A stretch of DNA of 64,000 nt, from assembly GCA_014655195.1 (NCBI GenBank), contig BNBH01000028.1, positions 43,928 to 107,927 of the forward strand. The letters run 5' to 3'. Made by a program: the position numbers and the translations under genes. This document shows, piece after piece, positions 28,501 through 35,942 of this stretch (positions are counted from its first letter, which is position 1; each line of letters opens with the position of its first letter). Under the pieces are notes generated by a model, which worked only from the letters and a program-made list of their open reading frames with translations, ran no database searches and had not been told where the DNA came from. Origin of the DNA: Streptomyces cellulosae (GTDB taxonomy: Bacteria; Actinomycetota; Actinomycetes; Streptomycetales; Streptomycetaceae).

Positions 28501-28748
28501 CGCTCGGCCTGACCAGCAGGGAGCGGGACGTACTGCGCCTGGTGGCGGCCGGGCACACCAACCGGCGGATCGCCGAGGAGCTGTTCATCTCGCCGAAGAC
28601 GGCCAGCGTCCATGTGTCGAACATCCTCGCCAAGCTGGGTGTCTCCGGCCGCGGCGAGGCGGCGGCGGTGGCCCACCGCCTGGGCCTGTTCCCGGACGGA
28701 TTCGCGGACGGATCCGGAAATCTCGCCACCGCGCGACAATCGGTGTAG
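25593..28748 (+). CDS. Large ATP-binding LuxR-family (LAL) transcriptional regulator
   Basis: 1051 residues. After FVGRTGELATLVDAF, an AAA/NTPase domain starts: Walker A GGEAGVGKTRLVEEF (about residues 58-72) and Walker B VVLVLEDLHWAD. The middle 500 residues are TPR-like helices. The C-terminus has a LuxR/GerE helix-turn-helix: LTSRERDVLRLVAAGHTNRRIAEELFISPKTASVHVSNILAKL. LAL regulators are usually pathway activators gated by ATP and a ligand. GTG 25593 is chosen for its excellent GGGAGGGGAG site; ATG 25647 and GTG 25659 are in frame and possible. Regulatory target not apparent; no biosynthetic cluster adjoins. Confidence 0.9.
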   Translation: MPMRRETKTAAPSPWARAMLGGVETKSVSPVFVGRTGELATLVDAFTRAGAGEPQALLVGGEAGVGKTRLVEEFAAAVRDRGGVVALGGCVEIGADGLPFAPFSTALRQLRRELPDQLAAAADGQEEELARLLPELAVAAAREARRDEQGMARLFELTARLLERVAAEHTVVLVLEDLHWADASTRHLLAYLFRTLRTGRLVVLATYRSDDIHRRHPLRPLLAELDRLRTVHRVELGRFSRAEVHRQIAGILAREPDPDRVDDIFERSDGNAFFVEELAVAADEGCRTGLTDSLRDLLLVRVENLPESAQRVVRIVAEGGSTVEDRLLAAVAGLGEDDLIEALRAAVNAGILTPAPDRDGYRFRHSLVREAVSDDLLPGERSRLNRRFAEALEADPALVPADERPTRLASYWYHAHDAAKALPAVLDASVVARRRHAYAEQLRLLERAMELWDAVPDTVRAGLRPLDQAEAYPPPPPGCDPCDDDTATRPLRYLDLLAEAAVAGRLCGERERSLKLTRRALRLLDEDPDPLRAAWFWVQRSRLTQALARGDGWEELGTAQELVRGLPPSEVHAEVLSAVAGWSMLHEPGPDAMADAERAVEYARMVGAHDIELNARLTLGGLMVDAGDIEAGLAEMYEVKRRATELGVDMVLARAFVNLPSVLEGIGRSEDAVRLLEEGVEVTRRLGLLDSEAWVWGNLAESLLSVGRWEDAARAAAGAQRIEQSAKPRAGGSVRLAHLAYLRGDTAEAARCLAEARAHFGTHDPMPQYALPMKWVALRVAAAEGRPEEARAELFAALDAGFPPGTQRYAWPLLLAATTGEADRYGDPATEPGRPEVLDRIRQAARNLATGVPLWEAHDQWLRAELLRAEGRSEPAAWSEAVAALEPLGRPHDLACVRLRLAEALLAAGGGEDERARAAELLRLVAAVASHLGAAPLARDAALLARRGRLALTPAPREEPAPAPADPAEALGLTSRERDVLRLVAAGHTNRRIAEELFISPKTASVHVSNILAKLGVSGRGEAAAVAHRLGLFPDGFADGSGNLATARQSV

Positions 28749-28791
28749 GTCACCAGCGGTCCGGTACTCGGGGTCCGGCGAAAGGGGAACG

Positions 28792-29046
28792 ATGTTCAAC
28801 GCCTTCGAGGAACTGTTCTCCCCCGGGCGCAAGCACACCCAGGACGAGCAGAAGCGACTGGCGCTGACCCGTGAGGACGTCGGCGACGCCGACCCCGGAC
28901 GCGGGCCGATAGACCTCGCTTCCGGGAAGGTCACCGTCCGCCGCCCGGCCCCGGCGGACGAGGAGGCGGACGGAGACGACGCCCCGGACGCCACCGACGG
29001 CACCGGCGACACCCCGGGCGCCTCCGCCGAGGCGCCCGCTAGCTGA
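28792..29046 (+). CDS. DUF6191-like small protein
   Basis: 84 residues: MFNAFEELFSPGRKHTQDEQKRLALTRED, then DPGRGPIDLASGKVTVRRP, then an acidic Ala/Asp-rich tail. The first 50 residues match the small Streptomyces DUF6191 family as I know it. Function unknown. ATG 28792 follows AAAGGGGAACG. Its last codons overlap the end of the convergent sugar dehydrogenase by eight bases (29039-29046). Confidence 0.78.
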   Translation: MFNAFEELFSPGRKHTQDEQKRLALTREDVGDADPGRGPIDLASGKVTVRRPAPADEEADGDDAPDATDGTGDTPGASAEAPAS

Positions 29047-30196
29047 CCTTCAGCTCCAGCACCCGGTCGTCCTCCGGCTGCGGGTCGCCCCGGCCGTCCG
29101 TGTTGCTCGTCACCAGCCACAGCCGGTCGCCGCCCGCCGCGACCACCGTGCGCAGCCGGCCGTACTCCCCCTCCAGGAACGCCTGCGGCTTCGCGGAGGC
29201 CTCCGTGCCCTTCAGGGGTATGCGCCACAACCGCTCGCCCTGCAGCCCCGCCATCCAGACGGACCCCTCGGCGTACGCGATGCCGCTGGGCGAGGCGTCG
29301 TCCGTGCTCCACTGGGCGACCGGGTTGTGGAAGCCGCCCTCGTCCGCGTGGCCCTCGGCCTCCGGCCAGCCGTAGTTGTCGCCCGGCGCGACGGCGTTCA
29401 GCTCGTCCCAGGTCTGCTGCCCGAACTCCGACGCGAACAGCCGCTGTTCACGGTCCCAGGCCAGGCCCTGCACATTGCGGTGCCCGTACGAGTACACGGG
29501 GGAGTCGGGGAACGGGTTGCCCGGGGCCGGCTCGCCGTCCGGGGTCATCCGCAGGATCTTGCCGCCGAGGGACTCCTTGTCCTGGGCCAGCCCCGTGTCG
29601 CCGGTCTCGCCCGTGCCCGCGTAGAGCATGCGGTCCGGGCCGAAGGCGATCCGGCCGCCGTTGTGGATCACGCCCTTGGGGATGCCCCGGAACACCGTGT
29701 CGGGCGCGCCGAGCTGCTCGCCCGCCGGCTTCCGCTCGTTGTAGAGCATCCGCACGATGCGGTTGTCGGAGGCCGAGGTGAAGTACGCGTAGATCATGTG
29801 GTCCGAGGCGAAGTCGGGGGAGAGGGCGATGCCCAGCAGGCCCCCCTCGCCCCCGGGCGCCACCCCGGGCACCTCGCCCAGCTCGGTCTTCTTCCCCGTC
29901 TCCCCGTCGATCCGGGTGATCGTGGCCTCGTCGCGCGAGGACACCAAGAGGTCGCCGTCCCCGACCGGGGCCAGACCCCAGGGACTGTCCAGCCCCGTCG
30001 CCACCGTACGGACCACCGACACCGAGCCCTTCGCGGGCGGGGTCTCCTCCGCCTTCCCGGACGGGGAGGTGGGGGCCGCGGCGGCCGAGGAGGCGGCTGC
30101 GTCCTTCTCCGGCGGCGCTCCGTCATCGGAGGAGCAGCCGGCGGCCAGCAGGAGCGCGGCGGCGGCCAGCACGGCCGGCACGGCTCGTCGTTGCAC
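29039..30196 (-). CDS. PQQ-dependent sugar (glucose/sorbosone) dehydrogenase family lipoprotein
   Basis: 385 residues. Lipoprotein signal VPAVLAAAALLLAAGC with lipobox LAAGC, then a Ser/Ala/Pro linker to about residue 60, then a six-bladed beta-propeller: GLDSPWGLAPVGDGDLLVSSR, PGGEGGLLGIALSPDF, HNGGRIAFGPDRMLYAGTGE, YSYGHRNVQGLAWD. These are the Asd/GdhB-type motifs for PQQ-linked sugar oxidation at the cell surface. GTG 30196 with GAAGGGACGA upstream starts the signal peptide. No PQQ synthesis genes are in the window. Confidence 0.88.
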   Translation of the reverse strand: MQRRAVPAVLAAAALLLAAGCSSDDGAPPEKDAAASSAAAAPTSPSGKAEETPPAKGSVSVVRTVATGLDSPWGLAPVGDGDLLVSSRDEATITRIDGETGKKTELGEVPGVAPGGEGGLLGIALSPDFASDHMIYAYFTSASDNRIVRMLYNERKPAGEQLGAPDTVFRGIPKGVIHNGGRIAFGPDRMLYAGTGETGDTGLAQDKESLGGKILRMTPDGEPAPGNPFPDSPVYSYGHRNVQGLAWDREQRLFASEFGQQTWDELNAVAPGDNYGWPEAEGHADEGGFHNPVAQWSTDDASPSGIAYAEGSVWMAGLQGERLWRIPLKGTEASAKPQAFLEGEYGRLRTVVAAGGDRLWLVTSNTDGRGDPQPEDDRVLELKVS

Positions 30197-30303
30197 GATC
30201 TCGTCCCTTCGACGCGGCGGGTTCTGTCTGTCATACACCGCTCGGGCCTCCCAGGTTCCCGCTTCGCCGGCCCCGAACCGCGCGGCACCGCGGGGGCGGG
30301 ACC

Positions 30304-31302
30304 TCAGTCCCACGACCCCTGGGCCGGCGGCAGGCCCGCGATCTCCGCGAGGTCCTCACCGGTCAGCCGCAGCCCGGCCGCCGCCGCGTTCTCCGTCACC
30401 CAGCGCTCCCGCTTGGCGCCCGGCACCGGGACCACGTGCCGGCCGCGGCTCAGCACCCAGGCCAGGGCGACCTGCGCCGGGGTGACGTGCTCCCCGTGCC
30501 GGCGCGCCACCCGGCGCAGACCCGCCACGATCGGCTGGTTCGCGGCCATCATCTCGGCCGTGAACCGCGGGTGCCGGGCGCGCAGGTCGTCCGCCTCGAA
30601 CCCCTCGCCGGGCGTCAGCGTCCCGGTCAGGAAGCCGTTGCCCAGCGGCATCGCCGCCAGGAAGCCCACCCCCCGCGCCTCGCACCAGGGCAGCAGCGAC
30701 TCCAGCGCCTCCGGCGACCACACCGACAGCTCCGCCTGCACGGCGCTCACCGGGAACACCTGCTGCACCCGCTCCAGCTGCCGGATCGTCGCGTCGTGCA
30801 GCCGCGCCCCCGGCCGCCGCGACGAGCGCGCCCCCACCGCGCACAGACCCAGCGCCCGCACCTTGCCCGCCCGCACCAGCTCCGCCATCGCGCCCCAGGT
30901 CTCCTCGACGGGGACCTCCGGGTCGGCGCGGTGCAGCTGGTAGAGGTCGATCACGTCGGTCTGCAGCCGCCGCAGCGACGCGTCGCAGGCCCGCTTCACG
31001 TACCCCGGGCGGCCGTTGGCCACGATGTGCTGGTCGCCCACCAGCAGTCCGACCTTCGTCGACACGAAGGCGTCGGCACGCCGCTCCTTCAACACCCGCC
31101 CGAGCAGCAGCTCGTTGGTGAACGGGCCGTACATGTCGGCGGTGTCGAGGAGGGACGAGCCCGCGTCCAGCGCCCGGTGCACCGCCCTCAGCGACTCCTC
31201 GCCACGCTGCCTGGACGTGCTGTAGGCCCAGCTCATCGGCATGCATCCGAGGCCCACCGCGCCCACCGAGAGCGCCGCCGCGCCGATCGTCCTGCGCTCC
31301 AC
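30304..31302 (-). CDS. Aldo/keto reductase
   Basis: 332 residues. Full catalytic tetrad: Asp and Tyr in LLDTADMYGPF, Lys in FVSTKVGL, His in LYQLHRADP. The NADP-binding end includes HVVPVPGAKRERWVTENAAA. The barrel is of the YajO/PhlB subclass. NADPH-dependent carbonyl reductase, substrate unknown. GTG 31302 is the start. It is divergent from a 2-hydroxyacid dehydrogenase (75 bases apart). Confidence 0.9.
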   Translation of the reverse strand: MERRTIGAAALSVGAVGLGCMPMSWAYSTSRQRGEESLRAVHRALDAGSSLLDTADMYGPFTNELLLGRVLKERRADAFVSTKVGLLVGDQHIVANGRPGYVKRACDASLRRLQTDVIDLYQLHRADPEVPVEETWGAMAELVRAGKVRALGLCAVGARSSRRPGARLHDATIRQLERVQQVFPVSAVQAELSVWSPEALESLLPWCEARGVGFLAAMPLGNGFLTGTLTPGEGFEADDLRARHPRFTAEMMAANQPIVAGLRRVARRHGEHVTPAQVALAWVLSRGRHVVPVPGAKRERWVTENAAAAGLRLTGEDLAEIAGLPPAQGSWD

Positions 31303-31377
31303 CTGCTCGTGACCCTCCCTCTCCGGTCCCCCAACCTAACCTCTGCCGTCCCGGCGGCCTGAACTAGCCTCCGTGGC

Positions 31378-32328
31378 ATGACTCCTGACGTGTGGCTTCC
31401 CATCCCCCCGGACGAGATCGACGGACTCCCCGAGGGGCCGCGCTACCACTTCTGGGACGGCGGCGAGACGTACCCCACCGACCCGGAGGAGTGCGACGTC
31501 TACGTCGTGCCGTACATGAAGCCCGCCGAGGTGTGTCTGCGTCCGCTGCCCCGGATGCGGTCCGTGCGCGTCGTGCAGACCCTGTCGGCCGGCATCGACC
31601 ATGTGCAGCCCGGTCTGAAGGACCTGCCCCCCGGCGTGCGGCTGTGCAACGCGCGCGGGGTGCACGAGGCCAGCACCGCGGAACTCACGCTCACCCTGAT
31701 CCTCGCCTCCTTGCGCGGCATCCCCGACTTCGTGCGCGCCCAGGACCGGGGCGAGTGGCAGGGCGGCTTCCGGCCCGCGCTCGCCGACCGGACCGTGCTC
31801 ATCGTCGGGTACGGCTCGATCGGCGCGGCCATCGAGGACCGGCTCGTCCCGTTCGAGCTCGCGCGGGTGGCGCGCGTCGCGCGCTCCGCGCGCACAACGG
31901 AGCGCGGGCCGGTGCATCCGCTCACCGAACTTCCCTCCCTGCTCCCGGAAGCGGACGTCGTCGTCCTGTCCACCCCGCTCACCGAGGGCACCCGGCACCT
32001 CGTGGACGCCGCCTTCCTGGCCCGAATGAAGGACGGCGCCCTGCTCGTCAACGTCGCCCGCGGACCGGTCGTCGACACCAAGGCCCTGCTCACCGAGGTG
32101 GAGAGCGGCCGCGTCACCGCGGCCCTCGACGTGACCGACCCCGAACCCCTGCCCGCCGGCCACCCGTTGTGGCGGGCGCCCGGCGTCCTGATCACCCCGC
32201 ACGTCGGCGGACCCACGTCCGCGTTCCTCCCCCGCGCGAAGCGCCTGCTGCGCGACCAGTTGCGCCGATACGTGAACCACGAGGAGCCCGGGAACGTGAT
32301 CCTGGTGACGGGAACGGAAGACGTGTAG
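31378..32328 (+). CDS. D-isomer-specific 2-hydroxyacid dehydrogenase
   Basis: 316 residues. The NAD-binding motif VLIVGYGSIGAA is at about residues 139-150. The catalytic Arg is in LVNVARGPVVD, the Glu in DVTDPEPLP, and the His in LITPHVGGPTS. It reduces a 2-oxoacid to a D-2-hydroxyacid; glyoxylate/hydroxypyruvate reductase activity is possible. TAGCCT (31365-31370) lies seven bases before ATG 31378, so expression is probably leaderless. Confidence 0.92.
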   Translation: MTPDVWLPIPPDEIDGLPEGPRYHFWDGGETYPTDPEECDVYVVPYMKPAEVCLRPLPRMRSVRVVQTLSAGIDHVQPGLKDLPPGVRLCNARGVHEASTAELTLTLILASLRGIPDFVRAQDRGEWQGGFRPALADRTVLIVGYGSIGAAIEDRLVPFELARVARVARSARTTERGPVHPLTELPSLLPEADVVVLSTPLTEGTRHLVDAAFLARMKDGALLVNVARGPVVDTKALLTEVESGRVTAALDVTDPEPLPAGHPLWRAPGVLITPHVGGPTSAFLPRAKRLLRDQLRRYVNHEEPGNVILVTGTEDV

Positions 32329-32335
32329 TCCGCTT

Positions 32336-32375
32336 CGAGTACCGTCCGCGACTCCCCGGGAGCGGTGGGTACTCG
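32336..32375 (+). terminator. Hairpin after the 2-hydroxyacid dehydrogenase
   Basis: CGAGTACC (32336-32343) pairs with GGTACTCG (32368-32375), with an inner CTCCC/GGGAG stem. It starts seven bases after the stop. Confidence 0.7.
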
Positions 32376-32422
32376 TCCGTCCGTTGATCGTCACGGAGCG
32401 TAGAGGACCTATGTCCCTGAGT

Positions 32423-32442
32423 GACGATACTGGTGTATCGTC
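32423..32442. promoter_or_regulatory. Palindrome upstream of the second GGDEF-EAL gene
   Basis: GACGATAC and GTATCGTC form a perfect eight-base inverted repeat around TGGT, inside the roughly 400-base gap before the gene (32329-32731). It is a candidate operator. The remaining gap is GC-rich and I see no other clear element in it, although an in-frame ATG at 32411 exists. Confidence 0.5.
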
Positions 32443-32731
32443 CCCGACAGGGGCTGCGCGCCGCCGACCAACGGCGCGGGGGAGCGACACGGAGACTGTG
32501 AGGGGGGCGACGGGCGATGCACGGCCAGATGACCACCGATCCGACGCGGCGGACGCGTCGGCGGCGACACAGGCACGCGGACACGCACAGGCACGGTCAG
32601 CACATCCGGCGCGGCGGACGGACCGACGGCGCCGGCCCTCAGCACCCTCCTCGGCGGACGAGCCGGCGGACCCGGTCCCAGGCCCACCGGGACCCCTGGA
32701 GCGCGGAGGCGGCGCGGACCGGGAGGGACCG

Positions 32732-35711
32732 GTGAGCGCGCCGCCGACCCCCACCCTCGACGGTGCGCTGCGTCCCGCGTCCGCCCCGCGGACCCTGCTG
32801 CCCGCGGCGGGCGCCGGCCGCCGCCCCGGCCCCGCGGCCCAGTTGGTCCTCGTCCTGACCTGCGGCGCCTACGCCGTCGGCGCCGCGTTCGGCTGGGGGT
32901 CGGAGCGACTCGCCCTGATCATGGGCGACTTCGGGCTGAGCGCCGCCGCCGCGGCCGCCGCCGTGTCCTGCGCGGTCTACGCCCGCAGCCGCCGCACCCG
33001 GTACCGGCCCGCCTGGATGCTCTTCGGGCTCTCCTCGGCCATGGCGTCCCTGGGCAACCTGGTCTGGGGCTGGTACGAGGTCGTGCTGCACCGCGACGTG
33101 CCGAGCCCCAGCTACGCCGACCTGTTCTTCCTCTGCTTCGCACCGCCCGCCATCGTCGGCCTGCTGGTGCTCGCCAAACGGCCCGTGACCAAGGCCGGCT
33201 GGGTGTGCCTCGGCCTCGACGCCTGGCTGATCGGCGGCTCGCTGCTCACCCTGGCGTGGAGCCTCGCCCTCGCCCAGGCCGCCAAGGCCGAGGGACCGAG
33301 CGTCGCGCACACCGCGCTGTCCCTGGCGTACCCGCTGCTCGACATCGCCCTCGTCAGCATGGTCCTCGCGCTGCAACTTCCGGCGCTCCTCGGTCAACCG
33401 CTCGGCGGTGAACACCGCGATCGGGGCGCTCGCGCTCACCGTGATGTGCGACGCCCTGTTCACCTCCCCGCTGCTGCACGCCGGCTACCACTCCGGGCAG
33501 CTGCTCGACGCGGGCTGGTTCGCCGGGTCGCTGCTGCTGGCCTACGCCCCCTGGACCGCACCCCGCCGCGGCGCACCGGACCGGGAGACGTCCACGCGCG
33601 TGGTCCGCGAGCACCTGCCCGGGCGGCGCACCGCCCCCGACCACCAGCACGCCCCACCACCCGGCCGGTACCAGCTCTCCCGGCCCATCGCCGGCTCCCT
33701 CGCCGCGCTCACCCCGTACCTGGCGGCGGCCGTGTGCACCCTGGGGATCCTCTACAACGTCCTCAACGGCCGCAGCGTCGACCGGGTCGTGCTGATCACC
33801 GGGGGCACCGTGGCGCTCGCGCTCGTCGTGCGCCAGGGCATCATGCTCCTCGACAACATCACCCTGACCCAGGAACTCGCCCAGGCGGAGAACCACTTCC
33901 GCTCCCTGGTGCAGGGCTCCAGCGACGTCATCATGATCGCAGCCCCCAGCGGCGTCCTGCGCTACGTCTCCCCGGCCGCCGCCGGGGTCTACGGCCGCCA
34001 GGCGGAGGACCTCGTCGGCACCGAACTGGCCTCCCTGATCCACCCCGAGGACCTCGGCTGCGTGGTGCACGAGGTACGGCGGTTCCTCGCCGCCGACCCG
34101 GTGGAGGAGCCCACCACGCGCATCGAGTGCCGGTTCCGCTCCGGCGACGGGGGCTGGCTCAACGTGGAGTCCACCGTCAACCGGCACCACGGCGGCCTCA
34201 TCTTCAACAGCCGTGACGTCACCGAGCGCGTCCGCCTCCAGGCCCAGCTCCAGCACAACGCGGAGCACGACCCGCTGACCGACCTGCCCAACCGCGCCCT
34301 GTTCACCCGGCGCGTGCAGCAGGCCCTCTCCGGCCGCCGCGCCTCGGACCGGGGCGCCGCCCTGCGCGGCACGGCGGTGCTCTTCATCGACCTCGACGGC
34401 TTCAAGGGCGTCAACGACACCATCGGCCACCAGGCCGGGGACGAACTGCTCGTGCAGGCCGCCCGCAGACTTCAGGACGCCGTCCGCAAGGGCGACACCG
34501 CCTCCCGGCTCGGCGGCGACGAGTTCGCGGCGCTCATCGTCGGCGACGGCGTACGCGACCGGGACGCGCGCGAGCGGCACATCCTCGAACTGGCCGACCG
34601 GCTCAGAGTCACGCTCTCCCAGCCCTACCTCATCGACGGCAACGATGTCCGCGTCAACGCCTCCATCGGCGTCGCCTTCGCCGAACCGGGCATCGGCGCG
34701 GGCGAGCTGCTGCGCAACGCCGACCTCGCGATGTACCGGGCGAAGGCCGCCGGCAAGGGCCGCGTCGAGCTGTACAAGCCGCACATGCAGCAGGACGTCG
34801 TCCGCAAGGCGGAGCTGGCCACCCGGCTGCGCGCGGCGCTGCACCACGGCGAGTTCGCCCTGCTGCACCAGCCCGTGGTGTGCCTGGCGGACGGCCGGAT
34901 CACGTCGGTGTGCGCCCAGGCGCGCTGGCGCTCCTCCCAGGGCGTGCTGTTCACGCCCGCGGAGTTCCTGCGCGTCGCCGAGGACAGCGAGAAGACCGCC
35001 GAGCTGGGCCGCTGGGTGCTGGAGGAGGCCGTCGAGCAGGCCGCCGAACGGCACGCCACGGGCCTGCCCGTACCCGTCGCCGTACGGCTGAGCGCGCGCC
35101 GGCTGCTGGACCGCTCGCTGCCCCTCGGTTCGGTCGAGGCGCTGCTCACCCGGCACGGTCTGCCGTCCGGCTCACTGATCGTGGAGCTGGCCGACACCGA
35201 CCCCCGGGTGTCCCTCGACGAGCTGGAGCGGCGGCTCACCGTGCTCAAGCGGCTCGGCGTACGGATCTCCCTGGACGGCTTCGGCAGCGGACGCGCGGCG
35301 ATCACGGCACTCCGACGGCTGCCCGTCGACATGCTGAAGCTCGACCGCAGCCTGGTCGACGGCGTGGCGGAGTCCGCGCGGCTCTACAAGATCACCCATG
35401 GGCTGCTGCGGATCGCCGCCGACCTCGGACTGCAGACCGTGGCCGACGGCGTGGACCTGCCCGAGCAGGCCGAGGCGCTGCGCGCGATGGGCTGCACCCA
35501 CGGGCAGGGACTGGCCTTCTCGGGGCCGCTCGACGAGTACCGGCTGCGCCGGGCGCTGGCCGCCGTGCGCTACCCGGTGCCGCACGCCCCGGCCGAGCCG
35601 GTGCTGGCCGGCGGAGGCGGTTCCCCCGTGTACTCCACGGGGGTGACGGCGGTGCTCAAAAGCGCTACGACACTCCGCTCACATAATGAGACTCCCGTCC
35701 CACCCACTTGA
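32732..35711 (+). pseudogene. Membrane PAS-GGDEF-EAL protein (CdgC-like, predicted diguanylate cyclase), split by a +1 frameshift
   Basis: The membrane region is read in one frame from GTG 32732 (GGGAGGG upstream) through about six helices to the LALQ codons near 33375. The rest is read in the next frame from about 33377 to 35711: FRRSSVNRSAVNTAIGALAL, more helices, PAS (about 33885-34230), GGDEF and EAL-like domains. Removing one A from CAAC at 33374-33377 restores one protein of about 992 residues. GGDEF (RLGGDEF) and the I-site (RKGD, five residues before it) are intact. The EAL motif is CAQ, DDFG is DGFG and EGVE is DGVD, so phosphodiesterase activity should be lost. Real mutation or sequencing error cannot be told apart here. 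The assignment as CdgC-like is from memory. Confidence 0.82.
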
Positions 35712-35713
35712 CA
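35681..35713 (+). promoter_or_regulatory. Probable ilvB leader promoter region
   Basis: CATAAT (35681-35686) is a good -10 hexamer with no other nearby candidate of equal quality. It lies inside the end of the upstream gene and would start a transcript carrying the ilv leader. TTGACA at 35708-35713 is a second candidate -35 element but has no clear partner. Confidence 0.45.
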
Positions 35714-35744
35714 GTGAGTGTGCGCCGGGGGGAGGGTCAGTGCC

Positions 35745-35786
35745 ATGCGCACCCGAATTCTCGTACTTGGAAAGCGCGTCGGCTGA
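35745..35786 (+). CDS. ilvB leader peptide (13 aa, Ile-Leu-Val-Leu codons)
   Basis: MRTRILVLGKRVG, preceded by a GGGGGGAGGG ribosome binding site. The codons ATT, CTC, GTA and CTT form a run of isoleucine, leucine, valine and leucine, three of them very rare in this GC-rich DNA. A hairpin starts right after the TGA and a T-tract terminator follows. This is a classical branched-chain amino acid attenuation leader, as described for Streptomyces ilvB. Confidence 0.92.
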   Translation: MRTRILVLGKRVG

Positions 35787-35862
35787 CGCTGAGCGACGAA
35801 AGCTCAGCGACCCACCACCCGGCGCGCTCCCCTCGCTTGCCTTACGGCACGAGGGGTTTTTT
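35787..35862 (+). promoter_or_regulatory. ilvB transcription attenuator
   Basis: Hairpin 1: CGCTGAGC (35787-35794) with GCTCAGCG (35802-35809), directly after the leader stop. Terminator: CCCCTCG (35829-35835) with CGAGGGG (35850-35856), an inner TGCC/GGCA stem, then six T (35857-35862). Short GAGCG (35791-35795)/CGCTC (35825-35829) complementarity may help form an antiterminator. Ribosome stalling at Ile/Leu/Val codons would allow readthrough into ilvB. Confidence 0.88.
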
Positions 35863-35942
35863 GTTGCACAGGCACCTGCCGAGCAGCACGCGTAACCCGC
35901 ACGAACTTCGCAAAAACCCTCAGCATCGAGAAGAGAATGCCG

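Noticed and set aside
25206..29312. Minus-strand open frame of 1368 codons
   Set aside because: Shadow of the LAL regulator; low-complexity Gly/Ala/Val translation typical of antisense frames in GC-rich DNA.
32411..32731. Possible 107-residue N-terminal extension of the second GGDEF-EAL protein from ATG 32411
   Set aside because: It has a fair ribosome binding site, but codon use is poor in third-position G/C and the palindrome lies inside; GTG 32732 fits better.
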